From an uncultured Bacteroidales bacterium (GTDB taxonomy: Bacteria > Bacteroidota > Bacteroidia > Bacteroidales > P3), in the NCBI GenBank assembly GCA_905234665.1, contig CAJOIV010000018.1, positions 1 through 64,000 on the forward strand: a DNA stretch of 64,000 nt. The letters are read 5' to 3'. The notes below the pieces were generated by a model, which worked only from the letters and a program-made list of their open reading frames with translations, had not been told where the DNA came from and did no database searches. Shown here one piece after another: positions 26,318-35,696 of this stretch (positions are counted from its first letter, which is position 1; the number at the start of each line of letters is the position of its first letter). A program made the translations under genes and the position numbers.

Positions 26318-29300
26318 TGTGCCGGCAGGTTGCCGACGCGCACCAGGTAGACGCCCGTGGCCCAGCGGGCGACGCTGATGGTCACCCTGTCGCCCTCGGC
26401 GCGACTGTCGTGGAGCAGGCGGCCTGTCAGGTCGTAGACCCTCACGGGCAGGCCCGCGATGCCGGTGCCCTCCACATGGAGGAGCCCCGTCTCGGCCCAG
26501 AGGCGGAAGGCGGGAGCCTCGGCCTCGTCGATGTCCACATATACCTCAAAGTAAGCCACTAACGTGGTGTCGGAGGTGAGGCGGACGAGGCGTGCGCCAT
26601 TGGTGTCGCCGTCACTCCAGTGCGTGAATCGGAAGCCCTCGTGCGGCACGCCCACCACGATGATGGTGTCGCCACTCGGCGCGACGCTGTCGGGATAGAC
26701 CACCACATAGCCCATCACCGTGTCGGCGCTGCGGCCGTGGAGGGTGTAGAGCGGCCGCGGCAACAGGTAGAGCGTGTCGGTGCTGGCGCAGCCCTCGTCG
26801 GTGAGGTAGTCGTAGAGGTAAGTGCCTGTTTCCATGTATGTCTGGCCATGCCAGGTGTAGGCACCGTCGAGCCCGAGGGTGTCGATGTAGGCCGTCGAGG
26901 TGTTATGGTGGATTGTCAGGTGGAGGGTGACGGTGCTGTCGCAGCCGAAGGCAGAGGAGAGTATCCTAGTCTCACTAATGCTACTAGTGTACCTAGTGCC
27001 CTCCCACAGGTAGCTGTCGCAGGCGGTGTCGTAGACCTCGGTGTAGGTCGAGGGGTGGATGACGAGGAAGAGGGTGTCGACGTTCTGGCAGTCGCCGCCT
27101 AACTGGCGGTAGTCGTAGATGTAGTTGCCTGTCTCGGTGTACACTGTGCCGTTCCAGACGTAGCTGTCGCAGCTCTCCACGCTGTAGCTTGTGCTGGTAC
27201 CAGTGCTGAGGGTCAGCACGAGGGTGTCGGTGCTGGGGCAGCCCTGGGGCGAGAGGTAGTCGTGGAGGTAAGTGCCGGAGGAGGTATAGACGCTGTCGTG
27301 CCACAGGAAGGTGTCGCAGGCAGCCTGATAGGTGGCATAGTGTGTGCCGTAGTTCACCGTCAGGTGGAGGGTGACGATGCTGTCGCAGCCGACGGCGTTG
27401 GTGGTTGTACTAGTGGCACTAGTCGTATTAGTGTAACTAGTCCCGTGCCATTCGAAGCTCTCGCAGGCGGTGGCGACGGTGTCGCCCGCGGTGGCATGGT
27501 GAATGGTGAGGTGGAGGGTCACCACGCTGTCGCAGCCGAAGACAGAACGGGTTGTACTAGTGGCACTAGTGCTACTAGTGTAGCTAGAATCGCGCCACTC
27601 GAAGCGCTCGCAAGCCACGGCGACGGTGTCGCCCGTGGTGTCGTTGTGGATGGTGAGACGGAGGGTGTCGTAGACGGGCAACCCGTGTATCCGGCGCATC
27701 CGGGTATAGATGCCCGAAGCCGTGTAGGTGTTGTCGCCCCAGGTGTAGCTCCCGCACGCCGCAACGGTGGTGTCGTTGGGGATGAGGTCGTTGGGGATGT
27801 AGTCGATGGTGACGTCGTCAATTCTGAAGTTAAAGGCATCTGAGGGTGGGAGGTGGAGGGCGATGAAAGAGCCTGTGCCCGTGTAGGACTCCAATGAGAT
27901 TCCGTACTCGTTGTAGTATAAGTCGGTTCCCATGTAAGAAAGTATGTCAATTGTACCGACCTGTTGGAATGAGGAGGTGTCGGTGGCTCCATTCATCACA
28001 CCCACTTGCATCTGCTGAGGATCAGATGACCTGGCCCAGAACCGTAGGCAAAGATTGTTGAGCGCATGGCTGTCGGTATTGATCTGCGGGAGAACCAGAT
28101 AGGTGCTGTTGTAGAAACTGGCTGCAGCGTAGTTAGCCCATCCGATAAACTTTGTGCCTGAGTGGGTGATGTAAGCCTGTTCGCAAATAATGGCAGTATT
28201 TCTGTCGCTGTTATAGGCATTGACACGGTTCCAGCAGTCCACATGGAAGGAGCCGATGGTTTCATAGCCTTCAAAGTCTTCGTAGTAGGGCAATGCGGTT
28301 AAGGGACCGCAGGCGGTGCGGAAGGTGTACATGTTGCTCCAGGCGCTCACATGGGAGTTGTCGCACCAGACGCGGACGAAGACGTTGTATGCGGTGCTGG
28401 GACTGAGTCCTGTGAGGGTCGCCGTGTTGCTGGTCACCGAGAGGGTGTCCATGTCGGCGGGAGAAAGGGCTGTGCCGTAAGCTACGGTGTAGCGGACTCT
28501 GGGGCCTGTCCACCACCCGATGGAGGCAGAGGTGGCTGTTGGTGTGCCGTTCGTGGCCACGTCGGTCGGGGGTTGGCAGGTGGTCTTGACGATGCTGACA
28601 TTGTCGATGGCCGCAGGAGGATTGTCGCCGCCAGAGGCATCGTTATTCCAGTAGAATATTAGCTGGTAATTCCCGGCCTCGGTAATATTGATACTGCAGT
28701 GTTGGTAGTTCCAATAGGGGGAGCCGGAGAGATAACTGCCATTGTCAAGGCGAGTCCACTCCTCAAAGTGTGGGTAACGTGTATAGGTTGAGATTGCATG
28801 GGACTGGGGGGCTAAGTAGACCGTCAATTTGTCGTATTGGCCTTCTCCCAGGCAACGCCAGTCAAAGCTAAGCGAATAGGTGCCTTGTGTCAGGGTAAAG
28901 AGTTTGGTGGCGCAGTTGAGTGACCAATAGTTATTTTGATAGGTGTTGGTCGCACCGTGGTTGTCGGAGATGTAGAGGGAATGTGTCCCACCGTGGTTGG
29001 CGGCCGTGCCGTGGCACCAGCGGTTGCCCGCGGTGTCGTTGATGAGTGTCCAGCTGTTGCCGTTCTCGAAGCCGTCAAAGAAGGGGTGCTCCTCGTCGAC
29101 GAGGACGGGTGCGACGGGTATGAGGGTCAGGTGCAGGGTGTCGGTGCTGGCGCAGCCCGCGGCGTTGGTGTAGTCGTAGGTGTAGGTGCCGTCGTCGCCG
29201 TAGACATAGGTGGTGCCGTGCCAGGTGTACTCCAGCGCGGCAGAGACGGTCGTAACGTTGTGCGTTCCGTAATTGACGGTGAGGTGGAGGGTGACGGCGC

Positions 29301-32300
29301 TGTCGCAGCCGGAAGCTGAACTAGTTGTACTAGTGGCACTAGTGCTACTAGTGTAGCTCGTCTCGCGCCACTCGAAGTGGTCGCAGGCCACGGCGACGGT
29401 GTCGCGGTGGCTGCTGTAGTTCAAGGTGAGGTGGAGGGTGACCACGCTGTCGCAGCCCGCGGCATTGCTAGTTGTACTAGTGGCACTAGTCGTACTAGTG
29501 TAACTAGTTCCGCGCCACTCGAAGTGGTCGCACGCCGTGGCGGCGGTGTCGCCCGTGGTGCTGTGGCGAAGGGTGAGGTGGAGCGTCACGGTGCTGTCGC
29601 AGCCGTAGGCGCCCGGGAGGGTGAAGGTGGAGCCGTGGTTGCTGGTGGTGTAGGTGATGCCGTTGATCCAGGTGTAGCGGTCGCATGCCGTGACGGAATC
29701 CGTCCCCGTGGTGGGGTGGTGGATGGTGAGGTGGAGGGTGTCGCTGCGGAGGCATTCGTCGCCGATGAGGGTGTCGTAGGTGTAGGCGCCCGTGGCGCTA
29801 TATTCCACGCCGTGCCAGGTGTAGCGCTCGCAGGCATCCCTGACGGTAACCTCGGGAATCACCGCCGAGCAGTCCTGGAACTCCTGCAGTGAGACGTCGT
29901 CGATGCGGATACACCAAATTTGGGAAGTGCTGCCCAGCATCTTCAGGGCGACATATTCCCCCGTCCCGCTGTAGCCAGAGAAGCGGGCAGAATAGAGGCG
30001 CCATCCCGCGCTGTCAATGACGATGGTGTCCACGGGGACGAACGTTTGGGGGTCGTCGGGGTCGCTCATCACGCCGACCTGCAGGCGTACAACGGGGGTG
30101 CCCAATGGCGGGTTGGGCATGCTGAGACCTGCCAGGCTCAGCCGGAGGGAATGGATGGGGAAGGCCGTGGTGTCGACGGCTGGGAGGACAAGTATCTCGT
30201 AGGGGGTGTTGTCGGGATTGCCCCATGTCATATCTTTGGCGCCGGAGTGGCTGAGGGCTTCGGAGAGTACGTAAGGCCAATAATCGCCGTTAACGGCATC
30301 TGTGAGTCGCCGCCAGCATGCGACTGTGAAGTCGGGGTTCTGGGAATAGCTGGGGGTTGCGTCCTCGAAATCCTCGGTGTAGGGCAGCGAGACGATGAGG
30401 CCGCAGTCGGTCTGGAAGTCGCTCATGGGGCTCCAGGGGCTGTGGCTGTGGGCGGAGCAGTCGGCGCGGACGAAGAGGTGGTAGAGCGTGTTGGGCGTCA
30501 GTCCGGTGAGGTGCGCCGTGGTGCCTGTCACGCCAACGGTGGCCATGGCTGCAGGGTTTGTCCCCGTGCCGTAGGCCACGGTGTAGTGGCTGGACGTCCC
30601 CTGCCACGCGACCTCTGCCGTGTGCCTCGTGACATGGCTCACGGCCACTTCCGAGGGCGCAGGGCAGGGAGGGAGAGCCTCGATGGTGAAGTCGTCGAGG
30701 AACACATTATTGTACCCCGTCCCATGGATGGCGAAACGGTTGCCGCCGCCCGTGTAGTTCCTCAGGCTGACGGTATACAACTGCCATTCCGGGCCTGAGA
30801 TGTCCAGTGTGGTGACGGGTACGAATGTCGTAGTGTCGTCGTCGCGCATGACGCCGATGGTCATGGTGTAGTGAGTGAGGTACCCGTTACCTTTACCCCA
30901 GAAGTGCAGTTGCAGCGAATCCAGCGCAATGGCATGGGTGTCGATGGCTGGCAACCCCGTATAAGACGAATAATCGTATGTTCCCCAAAATAGAGAGCGG
31001 TCTCCATAATGGGAAATTTGGTTTAGTACCACAGGATATGGAATGTTTATGTCTGGATTGGGGGTGTAGACGTTACACCAGCAGGGGAGTTCGAACACAT
31101 CGTTGCCATGGTATACCGGCACCGTCTCGAAGCCTTCGGTGTAGGGCAGCGAGGTGATGAGCGCGCATCCCGTCGTGAAACTGTTTGCCGCGCTCCAGGC
31201 GCTCTGCCTTTCGCCGCAGTCGGCACGGACAAAGCAATGGTAGGTGGTGCCGTTGCTGAGGCCTGTGAGGGTGACGAAGTTGCCGGTGGTGTGGACGGTC
31301 TGCATCGTCTCGGGCGCCATGCCCGTGCCGTAGGCCACGATGAAGCCCGGCGCCATGCCCCGCCAGCTGAGGAGGGCTGTGCTGGTTGTCACATTGCTGG
31401 AGGAGATTCTCGTGGGGGTATTGCAGGAGGTCTCCTGCCAGGTGTAGTGGATGTCCACATTGTCGATGAGGCAGTAATGATAGCCATAATCCTGGCATTC
31501 CCAGCGGAACGCGATATGCTGTGCTGTTGCGGGCACTCCCGCAAAGACGACACTGTCGTACTGCCCCGAGGTGGATATCGGGGAAATGACCGATGAGAAG
31601 CTGCGCAAGGGATGGAAGTCATTAACCCAGTCGTCGCCCGGCAGGAGATACCCCACCGTGAAGGTGCCGGGGTCGTTGTCCTCTACGTACCACCAGAACT
31701 TCAGGGTCAAGGAGTCGATGGGGCAGGAAAATTGGGGCAGCAGGACGGCATTCTTGATGCCCGTCGGAGTGTTGTTAAAGCGGGAGGAGTGCATCGCCAG
31801 GACGTGTCCAGTGTCGGCCTCGTGGGAGAGTGTGCGACCGCTCACTACATGAGGTATCGAGTATCCGAACTGGTCGCTCGAGTATCTCTCCCAACAGGGG
31901 GGTATGCTGCCTGCGTAGAGGCGGACGGAGCCTTCGACATTCTCGAAGTCTTGGTAGTAGGGCGGATGGATCAGGTCGCAGGGGGTGGCGAAGAGGATGT
32001 CGTCGCTCCAGAGGAGGGTGCCGTCGCCGCAGGGGGTGCCGACGCGGAGCCTGTATTGCGAGCCGGGCGTCAGGCCTGTGAGGGTGGCGGGATGGCTGGT
32101 GACGACGGTGGTGGTGCCGCCGCCCGGGGTGTAGCCGGCATAGCTGTATTCTATCTCCCACGACGTGGCGCGACTCACGCTGATCCAGTCCACCGTCACC
32201 GTCGACGTCGTGGCTTGGGTGGCACGCAGATGGCTGACGGGGAGACAGGCGGGGAGGTAGTCAACGGCGATATTGTCGAGGTAGTAGGGGCTGGTGGTGC

Positions 32301-35300
32301 TGTCGGGGCTGCTGTTGCGGAAGGCTATGGTGCGGCTGGTGCCATGGTAGCCGGCCAGGTAGACGGTTGCCGTCTGTGCCGTCTCGCCCGTCTGAGGAGG
32401 ATTGTACACGACGGTGTCGACAGGAATAAAGGTTGTCCCTTCCATGACGCCGATTTCCAGCGGGTTGCCGTTGGCGCTGAAGTGCGTCATGAAGAAGAAT
32501 GTCAGCTGCAGCGAGTCGAGGGGGACGTTCATGGGCGGCAGCTCGGTGATGGCGTCGCCCGTCAGGTACAGGCAATGGGAAGAGCCGTAGGGCGGCCAGA
32601 AGTGGGTTTCCGGATAGACTTGGGGATAGTATTCCTCAGTCCGGTACGCGGTCCTTCCCGTCATAGTGAAGTGCCAGCAGGGGAGGACGATGGCGGTGTC
32701 GGCGGTATAGCTCTCGAAGTCTTCGAAGAACGGCACCGTGGCTGCCAGTGCGCAGCCCGTGCGGAAGGTGAATACCTGGCTCCATGCACTGGCCAGTGAG
32801 GCATGGCAGAGGGCGCGGACATAGACGTGGTAGGTCCTGTCGGGATGCAGCCCCGTCAGCACGATGCTGTCGTCCGTCGCGGTGACCCGGGTCAGTGCGT
32901 CGACATCGGTGACGGTGCCGTAGGCCACGCGGTAGTCGTCGGCCAGTCCGTGCCAGGTGATGACGGCGAAGGTGTCGCCGATGCTGCTGGCCGCCAACGC
33001 CGTGGGGATGGCGCAGCCGGTGTCGACGATGGTGAGGTGCAGTGTGTCGCTGCTGGCGCAGCCGTAGGCGTCGATATAGTCGTAGACGTAGGTGCCCGAG
33101 GCGGTGTAGGTGGTGCCGTGCCATGTGTAGCGGTATTCGCCGGTGTCGACAAGGGCGTTGTGCGTCTCGTGGCCCACGGTCAGCTGCAGCGTCACCGTGC
33201 TGTCGCACCCGAAGGCGGTACTAGTGCTACTAGTGGCACTAGTGCTACCAGTATAGACCGTCCCGCGCCACTCGAAGCTGTCGCAGGCCACGGCGACGGT
33301 GTCGCCTGTGGCGGAGTAGTGGAGGGTGAGGCGGAGGGTGTCGTGGACCGGCAGGCCATGCACGCGGCGCAGCTGCGTGTAAATGCCCGAGGCGGTGTAG
33401 GTGCTCTCGCCCCAAGTGTAGCTGTCGCAAGCCACCACGGTGGTGTCTCTCGGCGTGAGGTCGGGGATGTAGTCGATGGTGAAGTCATCGAGACCAATCC
33501 AGACATTACCGGCAGAGGATTGACAAGGCCGGAAGGCGATGTAAGAACCCATGTCTTGGTAGTGGCTCAAGGCGACGCCATATTCTTCCCATAAAGGATT
33601 TTGATGATAAGAAGGGTTGGTGGACGGGATGTGTTGGATATGGACGGTGTCGACGGGAGTGAACGAACCAGTGTCGGTGGCATTGTCCATAATGCCGACC
33701 AATAATTGTCCCCCTGCGGGGTTTTCGTTCTTTGCCCAGAAACTTACATAGAGATTGCTGAAGTCGATGCTCGCGGTATTGAGCTGAGGCATGACGAGGT
33801 AAGTGTTTCGGGAGGATGAGCCGATATTCCAACTGATGTAGTTGCTTCCAGAGTGGCCTAAGCCGCCAGTGTGGAGAATATTTAGGGTATTGTTGCCATT
33901 GGATACGGTGTGCCAGCAATTGTTATCGAACTCGTCAGGCGACAACCTGTCCCAGTTTGTTTCGAACCCCTCGTTGAAAGGGAGTTGCGTTAGGGCTCCA
34001 CAGGTAGTGCGAAACGTGTACATATTGCTCCAGAAGCTCATGCGGGTGGTGCTGCACCACCGGCGGACAAAAACATGATACTCGGAACTGGGACTGAGAC
34101 CGGTGAGGCTGACGCTGTTGCCGGAGACGACCAAGGTGTCCATATCGGTGGGAGAGTAGGCTGTGCCGTAGGCGACGGTGTGGCGGAATGCCCAGCCGGA
34201 CCAAGAGACCATAGCGGCCGTGGAGGTTGGGGGAGATCCAGCGGAAAGATTGGTAGGGGGTAGGCAGGTGGTCTTTACAATGCCGACATTGTCGACGGCT
34301 GCTGGCGGATTGGAGCCACCAATTCCAACGTTGACCCAATAGAACAGTAAGTTGTATATGCCGGAATCGGTAATGTCGATGGAGAAAGAGCGGGTGTGCC
34401 AAGCCGTTGCGTCGGGAGTATAGTATCTGTTACCAATTTCAATCCAGCCGTCAGGAGGCGCTTCGTAATAACTAATGTTAAAAACGGGAGGTATTTGGTC
34501 GGAAGCAGGTGCCAGAAATACCCTCAGCCTGTCGTAGGGTGCACGTCCATTGGCACGCCAGTCGTAGCTGAAAGAGAAAGAGCCTTGAGGAAGGATGAAG
34601 AGCTTGGAGGCGTATGAGTGGGAAAGACTGTCGCCGTTATAGCTGTTGGTAGTGCCGTTGTCGTTGGAGATATAGATGCTGTGCGTCCCCGTGTGAGCCA
34701 CAGCGGTGCCATAGTACCAGTCATTAGGATTTCTCTGGTAGTGGTAGTTGGGCTGTCTGCTTATGAACTTCCAACGGAGACCCTCTTCGAAGCCGTCGAA
34801 GAAGGGGTGCTCCTCGTCGACCAGGACGGGCCATAGCGGGTCGACGACCAGGTGCAGCGTGTCGCTGCTAGCGCAGCCGTAGACGTCGGTGTAGTGGTAG
34901 ATGTAGGTGCCCGTGGCGGTGTAGGTGGTGCCATGCCAGGAGTAGTGCGAGCCGCAGGTGTCGTAGACGACGGTGTGCGTCCCGTGGCCAATGGTCAGGT
35001 GCAGCGTCACGCTGCTGTCGCAGCCGAAGATATTACTAGTGTTACTAGTGGCACTAGTGCTACTAGTATAGACGGTTCCGCGCCACTCGAAGCTGTCGCA
35101 TGCCACGGCGAAGGTGTCGCGGTGGTTGCTGTAGTTGATGGTCAGGTGGAGGGTGACGGTGCTGTCGCAGCCCACGACATTGCTGGTCGTGCTAGTGGCA
35201 CTAGTGCTACTAGTGTAACTAGTTCCCCGCCAGTAGAAGCTGTCGCATGCGGTGGCGAAGGTGTCGATGTCGACGCTGTGGTAGATGGTCAGGTGCAGCG

Positions 35301-35553
35301 TCAGAATGAGGGGACATCCGTCGTCGACGATTAGGGTGTCGTGGGCGCCGGTGGTGCTCTCGTAGTAGGTCACGCCGTTGCTCCAGGTGTACTGCTCACA
35401 GGCTTCCACATACTGGTTAAAGCGGAGTGTGTCGCAGGGCTCGGTAGTGTCGGCGGAGACTACCGCCGAGGCGGTGGCGGACATCATGGGTGCCGCCTGC
35501 AAAATTGCGGCTCCCCACAGCAAAAAGGCAACGAAAATGCTGTACTTCTTCAT
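26299..35553 (-). CDS. giant T9SS type A adhesin without peptidase (sister of the C10 giant)
   Basis: 3,084 residues. The start is ATG at 35551-35553, giving the signal peptide MKKYSIFVAFLLWGAAILQA, near-identical in layout to that of the C10 giant; upstream codons of the open frame overlap the promoter and are rejected. Order: four short two-cysteine modules (34850-35420); two jelly-roll units with an FN3; three modules (33020-33440); four jelly-roll/FN3 units (29880-33000); five modules (29110-29850); two more units; seven modules (26760-27765); an InlB-like repeat; and the T9SS type A domain (26302-26511, VRVYDLTGRLLHDSRAEG, GVYLVRVGNLPAQ). The C10 domain of the sister is absent, yet the flanking NQYVEAC[DE][EQ]YTWSNG is kept. 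No frame break seen. Probably a cell-surface adhesin. Confidence 0.88.
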   Translation of the reverse strand: MKKYSIFVAFLLWGAAILQAAPMMSATASAVVSADTTEPCDTLRFNQYVEACEQYTWSNGVTYYESTTGAHDTLIVDDGCPLILTLHLTIYHSVDIDTFATACDSFYWRGTSYTSSTSATSTTSNVVGCDSTVTLHLTINYSNHRDTFAVACDSFEWRGTVYTSSTSATSNTSNIFGCDSSVTLHLTIGHGTHTVVYDTCGSHYSWHGTTYTATGTYIYHYTDVYGCASSDTLHLVVDPLWPVLVDEEHPFFDGFEEGLRWKFISRQPNYHYQRNPNDWYYGTAVAHTGTHSIYISNDNGTTNSYNGDSLSHSYASKLFILPQGSFSFSYDWRANGRAPYDRLRVFLAPASDQIPPVFNISYYEAPPDGWIEIGNRYYTPDATAWHTRSFSIDITDSGIYNLLFYWVNVGIGGSNPPAAVDNVGIVKTTCLPPTNLSAGSPPTSTAAMVSWSGWAFRHTVAYGTAYSPTDMDTLVVSGNSVSLTGLSPSSEYHVFVRRWCSTTRMSFWSNMYTFRTTCGALTQLPFNEGFETNWDRLSPDEFDNNCWHTVSNGNNTLNILHTGGLGHSGSNYISWNIGSSSRNTYLVMPQLNTASIDFSNLYVSFWAKNENPAGGQLLVGIMDNATDTGSFTPVDTVHIQHIPSTNPSYHQNPLWEEYGVALSHYQDMGSYIAFRPCQSSAGNVWIGLDDFTIDYIPDLTPRDTTVVACDSYTWGESTYTASGIYTQLRRVHGLPVHDTLRLTLHYSATGDTVAVACDSFEWRGTVYTGSTSATSSTSTAFGCDSTVTLQLTVGHETHNALVDTGEYRYTWHGTTYTASGTYVYDYIDAYGCASSDTLHLTIVDTGCAIPTALAASSIGDTFAVITWHGLADDYRVAYGTVTDVDALTRVTATDDSIVLTGLHPDRTYHVYVRALCHASLASAWSQVFTFRTGCALAATVPFFEDFESYTADTAIVLPCWHFTMTGRTAYRTEEYYPQVYPETHFWPPYGSSHCLYLTGDAITELPPMNVPLDSLQLTFFFMTHFSANGNPLEIGVMEGTTFIPVDTVVYNPPQTGETAQTATVYLAGYHGTSRTIAFRNSSPDSTTSPYYLDNIAVDYLPACLPVSHLRATQATTSTVTVDWISVSRATSWEIEYSYAGYTPGGGTTTVVTSHPATLTGLTPGSQYRLRVGTPCGDGTLLWSDDILFATPCDLIHPPYYQDFENVEGSVRLYAGSIPPCWERYSSDQFGYSIPHVVSGRTLSHEADTGHVLAMHSSRFNNTPTGIKNAVLLPQFSCPIDSLTLKFWWYVEDNDPGTFTVGYLLPGDDWVNDFHPLRSFSSVISPISTSGQYDSVVFAGVPATAQHIAFRWECQDYGYHYCLIDNVDIHYTWQETSCNTPTRISSSNVTTSTALLSWRGMAPGFIVAYGTGMAPETMQTVHTTGNFVTLTGLSNGTTYHCFVRADCGERQSAWSAANSFTTGCALITSLPYTEGFETVPVYHGNDVFELPCWCNVYTPNPDINIPYPVVLNQISHYGDRSLFWGTYDYSSYTGLPAIDTHAIALDSLQLHFWGKGNGYLTHYTMTIGVMRDDDTTTFVPVTTLDISGPEWQLYTVSLRNYTGGGNRFAIHGTGYNNVFLDDFTIEALPPCPAPSEVAVSHVTRHTAEVAWQGTSSHYTVAYGTGTNPAAMATVGVTGTTAHLTGLTPNTLYHLFVRADCSAHSHSPWSPMSDFQTDCGLIVSLPYTEDFEDATPSYSQNPDFTVACWRRLTDAVNGDYWPYVLSEALSHSGAKDMTWGNPDNTPYEILVLPAVDTTAFPIHSLRLSLAGLSMPNPPLGTPVVRLQVGVMSDPDDPQTFVPVDTIVIDSAGWRLYSARFSGYSGTGEYVALKMLGSTSQIWCIRIDDVSLQEFQDCSAVIPEVTVRDACERYTWHGVEYSATGAYTYDTLIGDECLRSDTLHLTIHHPTTGTDSVTACDRYTWINGITYTTSNHGSTFTLPGAYGCDSTVTLHLTLRHSTTGDTAATACDHFEWRGTSYTSTTSATSTTSNAAGCDSVVTLHLTLNYSSHRDTVAVACDHFEWRETSYTSSTSATSTTSSASGCDSAVTLHLTVNYGTHNVTTVSAALEYTWHGTTYVYGDDGTYTYDYTNAAGCASTDTLHLTLIPVAPVLVDEEHPFFDGFENGNSWTLINDTAGNRWCHGTAANHGGTHSLYISDNHGATNTYQNNYWSLNCATKLFTLTQGTYSLSFDWRCLGEGQYDKLTVYLAPQSHAISTYTRYPHFEEWTRLDNGSYLSGSPYWNYQHCSINITEAGNYQLIFYWNNDASGGDNPPAAIDNVSIVKTTCQPPTDVATNGTPTATSASIGWWTGPRVRYTVAYGTALSPADMDTLSVTSNTATLTGLSPSTAYNVFVRVWCDNSHVSAWSNMYTFRTACGPLTALPYYEDFEGYETIGSFHVDCWNRVNAYNSDRNTAIICEQAYITHSGTKFIGWANYAAASFYNSTYLVLPQINTDSHALNNLCLRFWARSSDPQQMQVGVMNGATDTSSFQQVGTIDILSYMGTDLYYNEYGISLESYTGTGSFIALHLPPSDAFNFRIDDVTIDYIPNDLIPNDTTVAACGSYTWGDNTYTASGIYTRMRRIHGLPVYDTLRLTIHNDTTGDTVAVACERFEWRDSSYTSSTSATSTTRSVFGCDSVVTLHLTIHHATAGDTVATACESFEWHGTSYTNTTSATSTTTNAVGCDSIVTLHLTVNYGTHYATYQAACDTFLWHDSVYTSSGTYLHDYLSPQGCPSTDTLVLTLSTGTSTSYSVESCDSYVWNGTVYTETGNYIYDYRQLGGDCQNVDTLFLVIHPSTYTEVYDTACDSYLWEGTRYTSSISETRILSSAFGCDSTVTLHLTIHHNTSTAYIDTLGLDGAYTWHGQTYMETGTYLYDYLTDEGCASTDTLYLLPRPLYTLHGRSADTVMGYVVVYPDSVAPSGDTIIVVGVPHEGFRFTHWSDGDTNGARLVRLTSDTTLVAYFEVYVDIDEAEAPAFRLWAETGLLHVEGTGIAGLPVRVYDLTGRLLHDSRAEGDRVTISVARWATGVYLVRVGNLPAQKIVLR
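26966..35222. repeat. CTAG tracts with 9-nt spacing in the second giant gene (eight sites)
   Basis: CTAG begins at 26966, 26984, 26993; 27410, 27419, 27437; 27557, 27566, 27575, 27584; 29321, 29330, 29339, 29348; 29468, 29477, 29486, 29495, 29504; 33221, 33230, 33239; 35036, 35045, 35054, 35063; and 35192, 35201, 35210, 35219. Missing members (26975 CTAA, 27428 TTAG) keep the 9-nt register with one base changed. Confidence 0.9.
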
Positions 35554-35652
35554 GGTTCTGTGTGTTTTGTTCTTCCTTTTGGATACCAATACTAATCCTT
35601 TCTTCCTGAGTAACAGAAAGATTTGCCTTTCATAGTTGGACGTTGTCCAAAG

Positions 35653-35682
35653 CAAATATACACTTTTTCCCCGATATGCAAA
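35653..35682 (-). promoter_or_regulatory. promoter of the second giant gene
   Basis: On the minus strand TTTG (complement of 35679-35682) and TATATTTG (complement of 35653-35660) are 18 nt apart, fitting the Bacteroidetes -33/-7 consensus. The leader to the ATG at 35553 is about 95 nt. The element lies just after the end of kamC. Confidence 0.6.
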
Positions 35683-35696
35683 CTTTTTTCCTCTTT

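Noticed and set aside
5736-35222. CRISPR-like reading of the CTAG tracts and module arrays
   Set aside because: The repeats lie in coding sequence, the period is 9 nt or about 140 nt without spacer-like unique sequence, and there are no cas genes.
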